Source: Hormiphora californensis (taxonomy: Eukaryota > Ctenophora > Tentaculata > Cydippida > Pleurobrachiidae). From it: a stretch of DNA of 64,000 bases. Of the stretch, positions 19,738-30,752 are shown one piece after another (position 1 is the first letter of the stretch; the number at the start of each line of letters is the position of its first letter). The position numbers were made by a program, and so were the translations under genes. A model generated the notes under the pieces. It was given only the letters and a program-made list of their open reading frames with translations, made no database searches and was not told the DNA's origin. The stretch lies in assembly GCA_020137815.1 (NCBI GenBank), contig CM035350.1, forward strand, positions 5,509,984-5,573,983, written 5' to 3'.

Positions 19738-20044
19738 AAAATAATTGTATGTATTTATAGTTGACTAGCATACTTTTTATAGTGGTAATCTAACCCTCAT
19801 TATATAGAGGAGGTCTGGCAAGGCAAGCATCTTTGGCGTCAATCTATAAGTTGCTTGTGAGTTTTTCCTAGCTAGACTCTGTTTAGCGCGCCCACCCGCG
19901 AAACACAAATGCAAAGGAATTTATCCCCTTAATTTATCATATATCTCATGGAATTAAATATTAATATTTGTTGAACTCGAAGATTAGTTGCATGACTTAA
20001 TCGCAATATATAATTTATCAAATATGTAACCCCTTATTATACAG

Positions 20045-20181
20045 GCGGATAAAGTTCCCTGCGAGGTATTTCTAGAGTGGCTCCCCCAGCTCCTGTACCA
20101 TGTCCCAACTATCCCTGAGGCTGCCCAGATAATACTGAGAATCGCAAAAAGGAGACCATCGGCATTGGATTATACCTGGAG
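20045..20181 (+). CDS. PRKDC: PRKDC copy 1, exon 9 (FAT to kinase linker)
   Basis: Acceptor TTATACAG, donor GTAAAC, phase 0 to 2. Encodes DKVPCEVFLEWLPQLLYHVP and ends LDYTWR. Corresponds to the VPCWQFISWISH region of DNA-PKcs. Confidence 0.9.
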
Positions 20182-20269
20182 GTAAACTAGAGCTGAAGTA
20201 GGGGAACGCCCGAGAGTTGTATGTCCCCCGAGTCCCACTTTTTTTAATTAACTGAGCTATTTTTTACAG

Positions 20270-20296
20270 ACACCTTGATGCCTTGCTATATTCTTT
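20270..20296 (+). CDS. PRKDC: PRKDC copy 1, exon 10 (mini-exon, borders tentative)
   Basis: Acceptor TTTTTACAG, entered in phase 2, encoding HLDALLYSL. I chose the donor GTGCAA at 20297 because it joins in phase to ISRSTWKAV and keeps the spacing seen in DNA-PKcs. The frame stays open all the way to the next exon, so an unspliced 677-nt exon is the alternative; the intervening 210 bp are low-complexity with a threefold CCCAAGAATATCTTT repeat. Confidence 0.5.
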
Positions 20297-20506
20297 GTGC
20301 AACAGCACAATATATTCTAAGAACTATCAGGGACCGAACTGTATCATTATCCTTTCTCTATCTCCTATTAAAGCAAATATTGAACAAGCTATTCCCAAGA
20401 ATATCTTTTCTCTACCTCTTAAGAAGCTATTCCCAAGAATATCTTTGCTTATAAAGGGATTTCTTGTATTCCCAAGAATTTTTTTTTCTACCTCTTATAT
20501 TTTCAG

Positions 20507-20946
20507 GATAAGCCGGTCAACATGGAAAGCGGTTCGCCCAGACATCATGCCTATAGTCACAGAGATAGAGTCCCACCTTACAGACCTGTCCCCCTTCTTG
20601 GACGCCCTAACCACTCTCACTCCCCCCGCCATGCACTTTAAGGACTTGGTAGACGAAGCAGATGTGACGGTCTCCCAGGATATTCTGGATAGGATATCTC
20701 AGGAAATATTCCAGGACAATACTGAGTCTAAAACAAGGGCAAAGTTTGCGAGTAGCAACGGAAAATCATGGAATAGTCTGAGAGCCAAGCTGAGCAAGGG
20801 AAGTGTGAAGGGAGAACAGGTACTAAAAGAATTGAGAAGGTTTCAGGGGGAGTTAAAACAATCGGCTGGTGCTGCACCTACCCAACTTAAAGATTACTCA
20901 ACTTGGTACCACGATAAATATGTGATGGACTCCCTTGAAATGCCTG
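20507..20946 (+). CDS. PRKDC: PRKDC copy 1, exon 11 (N-terminal part of kinase region)
   Basis: Acceptor TATTTTCAG, donor GTGAGT, phase 2 to 1. Encodes RSTWKAVRPDIMPIVTEIES..., SLRAKLSKGSVKGEQVL and WYHDKYVMDSLEMPG. The last matches the FLRNELEIPGQYDG segment just before the kinase N-lobe of DNA-PKcs. Confidence 0.92.
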
Positions 20947-21274
20947 GTGAGTGTTGTTCGCGGGGAGGGAGGGTCGAACAAGGTAAGTGGTGCAGGGTGC
21001 CTGATATAAGTGATACACATACCGTACTAGATGGCCCAGCAAAAAGCAATTAGGAGGATTGATACAGAGATATATATAGAAGAAGATTGGTGGAACTGCA
21101 AAAGAGAAACAGGGAGATTGATACAAAAGGGGGCGAGGAAGTGCAACCCCCTCCCCCGGGGAAGTACAAGATAACCATGATTGATATAAGAGTGATGAAC
21201 TGCTGCAGTTCTTCTCTCGATCGATCATCAGAAGCTAGCTATGGAGTCGAGAGAGCGATAAGGGCCAATTTGAT

Positions 21275-21385
<111 letters not shown>

Positions 21386-21404
21386 CATATGAGGAGAATT
21401 GGTG

Positions 21405-21552
21405 CTTTTTCCCAGCCTCACACTAAATACCCTGGGTGATGCAGCGAGGGTAGTGGTTGGTTAATAGTGTGATTCACTGTGATAGATTAATCGTGATGGT
21501 ATGCTGCATACTTTGCATCACCCACGGTATTTAGTGTGAGGCTGGGAAAAAG
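21405..21552. mobile_element. Foldback MITE
   Basis: Arms CCCAGCCTCACACTAAATAC and inverse, with GGTGATGCA extending each arm. Shared with 62510-62660. Confidence 0.7.
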
Positions 21553-21669
21553 TGAAACCAGACGGGGGGGGGGAACCAGACAGATCTCCGATTACTCAGT
21601 CAGGCAGTTATAGCATACTATGCACTTAGTCAAGGTCTATTCCTAAGTGTTAGTGCCCACTAAGTGTTA

Positions 21670-21960
21670 CTGTAAAACCATTAATTTTCGTGAGGTTTTA
21701 ATTTTCGCTCTTTATTTTTGGCTGGAAAATCCGCGAAAATTAATTCTGCGAAAATATTTTTGGACGATTTTTCACAAAAAAACTCGTGCAAATTATTGCT
21801 GGCTATCTTTGAGCTTGTAGAAAAATTGGCGTAATTAGACAAAAAACTAGGACCCTGAAATGGGGGTGGTAGTGGGATTAGCGAAAATTAAAACCGCGAA
21901 AATAGTCAATTTTGATCGAATCGCGAAAATTAATGGTCGTGAAAATATCTGGTTTTACAG
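21670..21960. mobile_element. 291-bp TA-flanked MITE
   Basis: Termini CTGTAAAACCATTAATTTTC and inverse, flanked by TA, with repeated GCGAAAATTAAT inside. Tc1/mariner-like non-autonomous element. Confidence 0.75.
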
Positions 21961-22009
21961 TAGTGCCCACGTGGTACCGTAACGGTGGTGGTCAGAGCGT
22001 CGCGATAGG

Positions 22010-22195
22010 CGGGATTCATACTTTCTAGTCTTAACCATGGACTATGATAATGTGATGATAGTGCAATGCACTATCATATAGGGTGTCCCATATATTCTGT
22101 GGGTCGGTTGGCAATGCACTATCATATATAGTGTACAGATCATCAAATTATCATAGACCATGGTTAACGTGTGAATAGAAAGTATGAATCCTACC
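22010..22195. mobile_element. Foldback MITE
   Basis: Arms GGATTCATACTTTC / GAAAGTATGAATCC and TTAACCATGGACTATGATAA with its near-inverse. A version occurs near 62815 in the garbled copy. Confidence 0.65.
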
Positions 22196-22228
22196 GGGCT
22201 CCTGCATGATCTACGCTCTATACTATAA

Positions 22229-22535
22229 CCACCGCCGTACGTGGAAAGAGCAAGCAGAATTGAAGCAAGATAACGATATAAACTATAAAGCGGTTAACAC
22301 CCATCATTCATCAAGCTCGATGTCTCATGAACTTTACGTTCTGGAGCAAACATAGTTGAGAGCAGAGTTTGTACGGCGAAGGAGGGTGCATACAGAAATA
22401 GAGTGACAGATACTATATACGCTCTAACCGCCGTACGTGGAAAGAGCAAGCAGAATTGAAGCGAGATAACGATATAAACTATGAAGCGGTTACCACCCAT
22501 CACACTCTCATCTCATGAACTCTACTTTTGGTACT
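22229..22535. repeat. Direct repeat pair about 195 bp apart
   Basis: CCGCCGTACGTGGAAAGAGC and about 90 following bases occur at 22229-22340 and again at 22424-22530 with a few substitutions. The remainder of the intron to 23131 has AAGTTTCTTATTTAAAAG repeats (near 22746) that recur at 28555. Confidence 0.7.
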
Positions 22536-23131
22536 ACAGAGAGGGGAGGAAAGAACATACCTTACTCTCGTTTTTTAAGAAACGCTTTAGTAAGAAACTT
22601 TTTTATAAGAAACTTTTAAAATGTAAATTACACAATTCAGGGACGCCACAACAAAATAGAACACCCCTAACTTGTTTAGTTTCTTGATAAAGGAGAAATT
22701 CTTTTTGTTTTTGGATTGCTAACACCTGTAGTTTCCTAGAAAAAAAGTTTCTTATTTAAAAGTTTCTTGAAATATGCGAGCTTAATTAACGAGAGTACTA
22801 AGGTAGTTCAAGTTGGAACAACAGAGAGAAAGACAGAGAGAAAGAGAGGAGGGACAAACATAGTTATGTACTACTACTGCAGAGAGCGTATGCAATGGGC
22901 ATACAGAAATAGAGGGACAGATACTGGATATGTTTTTCCATCGCTCTCTAAATTCCAGTGCATGGTACAAGGGGGGTGTAATCAAATTGTAGTGCACATA
23001 GTGAGTACACAGCTTCACTAACAGAGCCATGCTAGCAGCACAGTGTATGGTAATTAAATTAGAAAGGTCAATTATATATTCATGTAATACCTATTTTACT
23101 CAAACATTTCCCGAACTCATTCTCATTTTAG

Positions 23132-23292
23132 GAAAGCCGGAGTTAAAGATACACAAGTTCCTGGACAAGGTAACGGTGCTACCTTCCCTACGGAAGCCGG
23201 TTAAGATCACAGTGATTCTGAACAACGGTCAGGTCTCTTCTCTGTTGGTTAAGGGAGGAGAGGATCTTCGAACGGACAATCGAGTTATGCAG
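23132..23292 (+). CDS. PRKDC: PRKDC copy 1, exon 12 (kinase N-lobe, ATP-binding)
   Basis: Acceptor CATTTTAG, donor GTAATA, phase 1 to 0. Encodes TVLPSLRKPVKITVILNNGQ and LLVKGGEDLRTDNRVMQ. The VKGGEDLR(Q/T)D motif with its invariant lysine is the ATP-binding signature of PI3K-related kinases. Confidence 0.95.
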
Positions 23293-23451
23293 GTAATAAT
23301 TAGGTAGTATGACGTCAAGCAGATTAAAATAAGGTAGGAAACAACATAATTCTAGCTGGGATCACCCAGTAACAATCTGGAACCTAGACAGTAGTTGTGA
23401 GTTGGGTGATCGGATAACTATTTATTAGCCTCATGTTTGATTGTCAGAGTT

Positions 23452-23536
23452 GTTATTATTCTCTCTGGGCTGTACAAATGAACGATACTAAATCCCCGTC
23501 TGGTTCATTTGTACAGCCCAGAGAGAATAATAAAAA
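23452..23536. repeat. Perfect-arm hairpin
   Basis: Arms TTATTATTCTCTCTGGGCTG... of about 33 bp around a 19-bp loop, with the direct repeat AACAATCTGGAACCT on both sides (23371 and 23536). Likely a small foldback insertion. Confidence 0.7.
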
Positions 23537-23734
23537 CAATCTGGAACCTGATGCCAGGTTTTATGCAGAATTCTGATTTCGTGTGCTTTTAAAATACCCC
23601 AATTAGGCACAATTAGGGGGACTACCTCAACTACTAGGTTGGAAAACTTTTGGATTCCTATTCAGGGGACCATTTGAGAAGTTTAGTGAAAAAGTTTGAA
23701 ATAAATTTGCATCTTGCCGGTTCGGCAAAACGCC

Positions 23735-25279
23735 GGCAATTTTGCATTTGCGGGCATCGCACTATAGACGCAGTACCCACGTACTATAGACGCATTATAA
23801 ACGCATTATAAACGCATTATAGACGCATTATAGACACACGCAATATAGACGCAATTTCGTAAGCAGCTCTATAGACGCAATATAGACGCATTATAACAGC
23901 AATATAAACGCATTTTTATAGACGCGACGCAGTATAGCCGCATTATAGGCGCACTACCCACCCCAAAATCACCTTATAGACGCACTATAGACGCATTATA
24001 GACTGACTATAGCAGCACCATAAACGCTACATAGACCCATATAGACGCATGATAGAAGCATTATAGACGCAAATCGCTTTTTATAGACGCCGCGTCTATA
24101 AAAAACGTGCTTTTTTAAGAAGCACTATAGACGTACTCAGACGCACGCTGCCATATTTGAGGCGCAGTTGGGCGAACTATAAACGCATTTTTGTCGCATA
24201 TAAAAGGAAGCAGTATAGACGCATTATAGACGCATTATAGACGCATGTGCGCGAAATCGATAAAGACGCAATATAGACGCAATTAATAAGAAGGAGAGGG
24301 AGAGAGACTAGAGGGAGGGAGGGACGGAGGGACGGAGGGAGAGGGAAGGAGAGGGAAAGAGGGAGGGATACAGAGACAGATCAGACAGAGACAGATGGAC
24401 ACAGATCTGAGACAGACGGACATAGTAAGATGGAGAGAGATTAAGATGGAGAGTGGAGAGAGAGAGTGAGACAGAGAGGGAGATAGTAAGCGTGTCTCTG
24501 TCCGTTTGTTTCCATCTCTGTCTTTTTCTGTCTCAGTGAGGCTCTCACTCTTTTTATGTCTCACTCCGTCCCTATATCACTATCTTTCCATCTTACTCTC
24601 TTTCCATCTTACTCTGTCCTTCTGTCTCAGGTCTTTATCCGTCTGTTTCTGTCCCTGTACCCCTCCCTCAGTCCCTCCCTCTCCTTCCCTCTCCCTCCCT
24701 CCCTCGCCTCTCTCTCCCTCTCCTTTTTATTTTGCGTCTATATTGCGTCTTTATCGATTTCGCACACATGCGGCTATAATGCGTCTATAATGCGTCTATA
24801 CTGCTTCCTTTTATATGCGACAAAAATGCGTTTATAAAACGCCCAACTGCGCCTCAAATATCGCACTGTAGCCTGGAGTACGTCTAAAGTGCTTCTTTAA
24901 AAAACACGTTTTTTATAGACGCGGCGTCTATAAAAAGCGATTTGCGTCTATAATGCTTCTATCATGCGTCTATATGGGTCTATGTAGCGTTTATGGTGCT
25001 GCTATAGTCAGTCTATAATGCGTCTATAGTGCGTCTATAAGGTGATTTTGGGGTGGGTAGTGCGCCTATAATGCGGCTATACTGCGTCGCGTCTATAAAA
25101 ATGCGTTTATATTGCTGTTATAATGCGTCTATATTGCGTCTATAGAGCTGCTTACGAAATTGCGTCTATATTGCGTGTGTCTATAATGCGTATATAATGC
25201 GTTTATAATGCGTCTATAATGCGTCTATAGTACGTGGGTAATGCGTCTATAGTGCGATGCCCGCAAATGCAAAATTGCC
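23735..25279. mobile_element. 1.5 kb foldback element built of a TATAGACGCAT repeat
   Basis: Two arms of about 550 bp (23735-24290 and 24735-25279) are inverse copies, beginning GGCAATTTTGCATTTGCGGG. They are made largely of a 10-11 bp motif (TATAGACGCAT; dozens of copies on the left, inverse on the right). The central 440 bp is a purine-rich half (GGGAGGGAGGGACGGAGG) followed by its pyrimidine-rich near-inverse. The structure matches the class of foldback elements (Drosophila FB/Galileo, sea urchin TU) whose long inverted repeats consist of short tandem repeats. No transposase is present. Confidence 0.85.
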
Positions 25280-25751
25280 CAAAAGGCATATAAAACCAAC
25301 TTCGCGTCGGACGAGATGGAGGTTGCCTTTTGCGATCATAATAATACCCGTCAGCATGGAATCGGCATAATTTTTGTGACGCTAATTCCACTTCTAGGGC
25401 ACTCTAATAGAATGAACTTACAAACAACTTGCTCTGCTCGAAATGAACAACGTTGTCACGCGTAACTTAAATTTAATTGGGCCTGAAATTAATGGTTATA
25501 CGGTGAAAACCATTTTAGGAAACGATTAGAGAAAAAAACTTATCTCTGGCTCATCACTCAAATCTCAATTGGAGGTTCTTTGAATCTTTAAAAGCTGCAC
25601 TCCAACCACCCACAACGCCGCGAACATGTCAAGCGAACATGTCAAGCGAACATGAACTTGTCAAGATAACTTAATGAACCCCGAGCGAAAAGCTTATTAA
25701 GGGTTGTTAGAATATAATGGTTTGTTAAACCGCACATCCCTCTCTTTCTAG
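25280..25751. other. Intron segment, no gene recognised
   Basis: Holds a small direct repeat (GTCAAGCGAACAT three times near 25630). Nothing else supported. Confidence 0.5.
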
Positions 25752-25843
25752 ATCCTTCGAGTTATGAATGAGACGTTGGTGAGAAGTGAGGTTCTAGAGC
25801 GTTCAACCCTTGTTACGTACAACGTGGTTCCCATCACTACCAA
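25752..25843 (+). CDS. PRKDC: PRKDC copy 1, exon 13 (kinase N-lobe)
   Basis: Acceptor CTTTCTAG, donor GTAATT, phase 0 to 2. Encodes ILRVMNETLVRSEVLERSTL and VVPITT, matching VMNGILAQ...YSVVPMTSR of DNA-PKcs. Confidence 0.9.
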
Positions 25844-26910
25844 GTAATTATGGGAACTTGAACCCCCCCTCAGGTGCCACCAACTTGACCCCCCCCCCAA
25901 CTTGTCTCTGTTTCTATGGGTTCCCCCAACTTGTTAACTATCGTATTACGTAAATGACTTAAGAATGATATAAAGGTGTAACTTACTCAACAAATTTTGG
26001 GAATTTTATGTGTCAAAAACTTGTCAAAGACTTGTATTGTTCATTTGAACTGATATATCAGTGCCAACTGTTTTGACATAATTAATCATGTATGGCACCT
26101 TTTGGCTGTGGTGCTATTCTTTTTGGTTGTGATGAACTTGTGATGCAGAAGCTGTCAATTCTTGATTGCTTTATATAATTATATTGCATGGTGGTCAAGC
26201 TTCAGGGAGTGGGGCAGCTTGTGTAGGATATATCCATATATGGATGTATGTGGATCATTCATGGTTATAATTAAAACGGTAACGTATACTGTAAATGTTA
26301 ATTATACACTGCGTTAATTTTGTATAACAGCTGGGACTAGCAGTGTGCAAACATTAAATTATCAAAAATTTGAAATTAATTACACATAATTATGTGAAGC
26401 ATAATTATATTAATTAATAATATCATGTAGTATTATTATTATTATTACTGGCACTGTGCACACCACATCGATGAAATCGTGTCATTATACAGGAGCACCT
26501 TGTTGCAGTGTGCACGGCTCAGTTGCTAACACCGAGTATTCACCCGGGCAGGGAAATAAGGGTCAGGGGCCAATAGCTTTTAGCTGGAGATAACTTGACC
26601 TCGTGAATTATCACGTGTATGCGTGTAGTCTCACGCGTAAACTACAATTAGAGGAGCGCACAAGAACTGTGGCCAGAGCCTTGGCCTGAAAGATCAAACG
26701 CGTTTCATCTTTGATCATCTCACGGCTCACCCTTTCACGAACGAAAATTGCAAAGATATGAACCCTTCGTGTGCGGGAAACACGGTGTGACTCTGAGCAT
26801 GTCAACCCACAATAGAAGTATAATGATTTTAACTTTCTATTATGGAGACCCTCTCCCCTGGCCATCGAAAAACCTAAACCCCTTTTACCAAGAGAAAGCA
26901 GTTTTACTGT
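25844..26910. other. Intron segment, no gene recognised
   Basis: AT-rich, with C runs near 25864 and 25890 and an (ATT)n tract near 26432. No coding or mobile structure identified. Confidence 0.5.
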
Positions 26911-27588
26911 TTAAAGTAAGAGTGGCGCGCTGTGTTTTCTCACAAAACTTAGTGGATGAACGGGGAGTACCACCAGGACCATTGGTACGGTATCGAAAAT
27001 TTCCAATTCTGTCTCGTTCATTAGTTATGACGTAATATGTTCATTATTTAAACTTTTATAAAATTACTCTTCAGAAAAATCCGTCCATTGTGGATTAAAA
27101 TGGATGCTTGCATCGTGTTCAGCGTCAAAAAATAGCCGGGGTACCAAATTTTGGTGTCTCTACCTTGTCTGTGACGCGAGATATCGACAATTATCAAAAA
27201 CGCCCAAAGTGAGAGAAAGAGAGTTTGTTACAAGTGGGTGGCGCGCACAAACAACTAGCACCCAAAGATAACAAACTCTCTCCCGCCCATTTTGGCTGTT
27301 TTTTATATTTGTCAATATCTCGCGTCACAGACGAGGTAGAGACACCAAAATTTGGTACCCCGGCTATTTTTTGACGCTGAACACGATGCAAGCATCCATT
27401 TCAATCCACAATGAACAGATTTTTCTGTAGAGCAATTTTATAAAAGTTGAAATAATGAACATATTACGTCATAACAAATGAACGAGACAGAATTGGAAAT
27501 GTTCGATACCGTATCAATGGTCCTGGTGGTACTCCCCGTTCATCCACTAAGTTTTGTGAGAAAACACGGCGTGCCACTCTTACTTTAA
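26911..27588. mobile_element. 678-bp foldback element flanked by TTAA
   Basis: Arms of about 300 bp: TTAAAGTAAGAGTGGCGCGC at the left and the inverse at the right, with a short loop near 27225-27275. Outermost bases are TTAA on both sides, the duplication typical of piggyBac-like elements, but no empty site is available here. The right end lies 17 bp before exon 14. Confidence 0.75.
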
Positions 27589-27605
27589 CAAACGAACAAC
27601 CCCAG

Positions 27606-27753
27606 TTTAGGCGTTATCGAGTGGTTACCGAATACTGTAACACTAAAATCTATACTGGAAACGAGTACAAGTGGCGCACTCACCAAAGAGTATCAAAAGT
27701 GGATTGGGAAAATGGGTCGCTCTACGCAGGATCTCACATCAGCATATGTTAAG
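27606..27753 (+). CDS. PRKDC: PRKDC copy 1, exon 14 (kinase)
   Basis: Acceptor AACCCCAG, donor GTATCT, phase 2 to 0. Encodes LGVIEWLPNTVTLKSILETS and EYQKWIGKMG. The LG(V/L)IEW.(P/E)NTVTLK signature is diagnostic for DNA-PKcs. Confidence 0.95.
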
Positions 27754-28005
27754 GTATCTCTATTACCCCTCTATCATAATTTGGAGATGTCGCGTCGTGA
27801 TGGCCGTTCGTTCAGCGCTAAACGACAGCCTGCTCCTTCATTGAAACATTCATTGTGTGTAATGTGGTCCCTAACCGCTCCAGAATGGTTAAGGCTGTTG
27901 TTTGGGGTCGAGGTTAGGGTATTGTTAGGGTAAGGGTTAGGTTTAGAGCTCTCGTTTCCGGCCTGACGGCCGAGGTTCATCAAAAAGCCCTTATATATAC
28001 CGTGT
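27754..28005. repeat. Fragment of the telomere-like dispersed repeat
   Basis: 27866-27970 repeats the block TGGTCCCTAACCNNTCCAGAATGG...GGTTAGGGTATTGTTAGGG found at 12545, 50635 and 56180. Confidence 0.7.
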
Positions 28006-28395
28006 GGGGCAATAAAAATGGAATGAACACTGTCATTCATTACAGAAAAAAATATTTTCCGGTCCAAAATTTTACCAATTATGTTTGGCTATCGATTAGC
28101 TTTCCAATATGACCAAGATCAGTTAAATTGGACAACCACAAGAGACACATGGTTTCATGTTTCTGAAAGTTAGTCAGGTCCTGTGATCCTCGCTGAATCG
28201 TTGAGTGTCCAGTATTGCGAATTCTGGAATGAATGACAATGTTCATTCCGATAAAAAAATGAATTTTGAGTTAGAGGTCTGGAATTTTGGTCAAGTTATT
28301 TATTTGTCTCATAGAGTTACTGTACCAAATTTTAGCGCTCCACGATATCTGGAACTATGGTAGACTTGGGGGGGGGGGGGCATTTTTATTGCCCC
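28006..28395. mobile_element. About 390-bp MITE with GGGGCAATAAAAATG termini
   Basis: Inverted termini GGGGCAATAAAAATG and CATTTTTATTGCCCC, with a G run next to the right end. The interior resembles 54850-54990 (AAAAAATGAATTTT near a TTCATTC motif). Confidence 0.6.
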
Positions 28396-29650
28396 ATTAT
28401 ACCTACTGTGTCTTGAGAATAGTTAGTTATTGCATTGCTTACTCTTGTTGTTTCTTAGAATAAAGTGTCTCATTTAAAAGTTTCTTGAAATAAAGGGGCT
28501 TAATAACCGATAGTAACGTAGTTAGTATTTGATTGAGGTTTCTTAGAACAAAGTTTCTTATTTAAAAGTTTCTAGAAATAAAGGAGCTTAATAAACGAGT
28601 TGCTCTTGTGGTTTCTTAGAAAAACGTTATAAACGTTAGCGGACATCTCTACGAAGGCTGGAGTTCCAACTCCAAAATTTCAAAACCATCTTAGGTAGTA
28701 TAACATACTACCTACGGAACGTTTGAGGACACATTGAGGACACATTAACTTTAAGGGCAATTTTAGGCCATTTTGGTGTTTTTTAATTAGCGATATTTAA
28801 CGAACCAAAAGTTTTCCGGACCCAAAATATGCGGTATTTGTTACTTATTGAGAGAAATTTCATCGAAATCAGAGAAGGTGAGTTTACTTATCTCTACTAT
28901 ACTGTTTTATGTGCGGGGGGGGGGGGGGGAGACGGCGCAGGGGGAGACCAGTAAGGAGACAAGGAGTGAGATAGCGCCCGGTACTGACGTGCGGAGATGG
29001 GGGAGGGGATGCTGGAGCCAAGTTGTGAGTGGTGTGGGTGGAGGCAGGGAGTAGATGAAGCTGAAATTGTACCCTGTATCAGTGATATTTGGTACAATTT
29101 GTGATACATATCACATATCCCGCGTTCCTGGAAAAACGAAAAAACCTGGAATAGAGAAAACCTACATTGGCCTAAAAACAGGAATTAGGGTTCATTAATA
29201 ATGAATTCCTGCATTTTTGGACTTGAAACTCTGTACACATATCTCGCATAAGCTCAACAAGATTTCAAAACCATTGGAATTAAGGTGCCGAAGAAATCTA
29301 AGAAATCTAATCTAACCCTCCCTTTTTATTATTATTTTATTTTATTGGCCCACGCGTTATTTGGGCACCGGCGAGACAGTCGCCGCCACTCGTCCTGACC
29401 CGCTCGTGGTGCAATATAATACTTAACGATTTAAGTATTCAGTTTGCAAATAATCTCAAAGTCTCGAACTCATGCTCATTAATTGGTGGTTTAAAAGGGT
29501 GGTCCGGGAACCAACTAGATAACTTCTGTAACAAGGCTACCAGACTATCTCCCTCTTCCTAACTTAACCTCTGATCACGCTCATTCGATACCTGATTTAT
29601 TACAAAAACAGTAGTCGCTCTTTTTTTCTGAATACAATTTGGCTGTTATA
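28396..29650. other. Intron segment with repeat debris, no gene recognised
   Basis: Three AAGTTTCTTATTTAAAAG-type repeats (28460-28600), a G run at 28915 and a GGAG-rich patch to 29050. No supported gene. Confidence 0.5.
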
Positions 29651-30287
29651 CAGGGTGTTCATATGGGATCTTTACAAGCGTTGGGCTTCACCCAGAAAAA
29701 AGTTGATAAAATTAGCTTATGAAACTTCATACTTGGACTATTCTATACCCTCATTCAAGGTTCCTGGTGTTTCCGGAGCTCTACTACCCCTGGAAGTGTG
29801 TTTTTGGCATCAAAACCACCAGAAGGAATTTTTTGCTGGTGCTGAGACTTTGCCAGAATGTTTTTTGGGTATTTTCTATGTCAATTCCAAAGTTTCATAA
29901 TGATTGGATGTGTGGTTTAGTCACCAAGTTCCAAATAAACTGGCTAGAAAGGCCCAAAAACAGCTCAAAAACGACAAAAATTGATATTTTAGAGTCTTTC
30001 CAGGCACTTTTTTCGAAATTTTGAGTACATCCAATCATCATGAAACTTTGGAATTGACATAGAAAATACCTAAAAAACATTCTGGCAAAGTCTCAGCACC
30101 AGCAAAAAATTCCTTCTGATGGTTTTGATGCCAAAAACACACTTCCAGGGGTAGTAGAGCTCCGGAAACACCAGGAACCTTGAATGAGGGTATAGAATAG
30201 TCCAAGTATGAAGTTTCATAAACTAATTTTATCAACTTTTTTCTGGGTGAAGCCCAACGCTTGTAAAGATCCCATATGAACACCCTG
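29651..30287. mobile_element. 637-bp long-arm foldback element with TA duplication
   Basis: Arms of about 260 bp, CAGGGTGTTCATATGGGATC at the left and inverse at the right, with a loop of about 120 bp and TA on both sides. A Tc1/mariner-like target and the CAGGGTGTTC terminus also occur at the CLPX break (35464 and 38027). Confidence 0.8.
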
Positions 30288-30299
30288 TATAAGAAGATT

Positions 30300-30341
30300 G
30301 AACACATAACTGTTTCCAGGCCTTTAAACACCTGAGTCCAC
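30300..30341 (+). pseudogene. Partial duplicate of PRKDC exon 15 start
   Basis: ATAACTGTTTCCAG followed by GCCTTTAAACACCTGAGTCC repeats the acceptor and the first about 27 bp of exon 15. It is separated from the real exon by the 110-bp MITE fragment at 30342-30451. Confidence 0.75.
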
Positions 30342-30451
30342 GATGGTGTGAATTTTATCAATTTTGACACGCACACCACACGATAACATGTGATGTGACA
30401 CGCAAAAACATTCCGCGCACGAGAAGGGGGTGACAACTTCAAAAAATCCGA
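30342..30451. mobile_element. MITE fragment related to 17106-17270
   Basis: Shares TATCAATTTTGACRCGCACA and GGTGACAACTTCAAAAAATC with the element at 17150-17270. Only the right half is present. Confidence 0.7.
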
Positions 30452-30473
30452 CTTTAACACATAACTATTTCAG

Positions 30474-30752
30474 GCTTTTAAAACACCTGAGTCCACGATG
30501 GTTGATTTCTACAGGGGCCTTTGCGAGAAAAGTGGTTGTGACCGCCTGTCTGGCTCATTAAAACGCCGATCACGCTCGCTAGAGTCTTATGTGACACTGA
30601 GAAAAACATTTCTCTCCAGCTACACCACGATGAGCCTCTGTCACTGGATCTTAGGTGTGGGTGACAGGCATCTTAATAACTTCTTAGTAAACACAGAAAC
30701 AGGCACTCTCATTGGAATCGACTTTGGACATGTTTTTGGGACTGCCACGACG
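30474..30752 (+). CDS. PRKDC: PRKDC copy 1, exon 15 (catalytic and activation loops)
   Basis: Acceptor CTATTTCAG, donor GTAAGA, 279 nt, phase 0 to 0. Encodes SLCHWILGVGDRHLNNFLVN and GIDFGHVFGTATT. GDRHLNN is the catalytic loop and DFG the metal-binding motif of PI3K-related kinases; both are intact. ILG(V/I)GDRHLNNF with FGHxFG matches DNA-PKcs more closely than ATM, ATR or mTOR. Confidence 0.97.

Noticed and set aside
23735-25279. A tandem-repeat array of promoters (TATA-rich) or a centromere-like satellite
   Set aside because: The two halves are inverse copies around a core with defined ends, which fits a foldback element. There is no evidence for transcription starts or satellite length.
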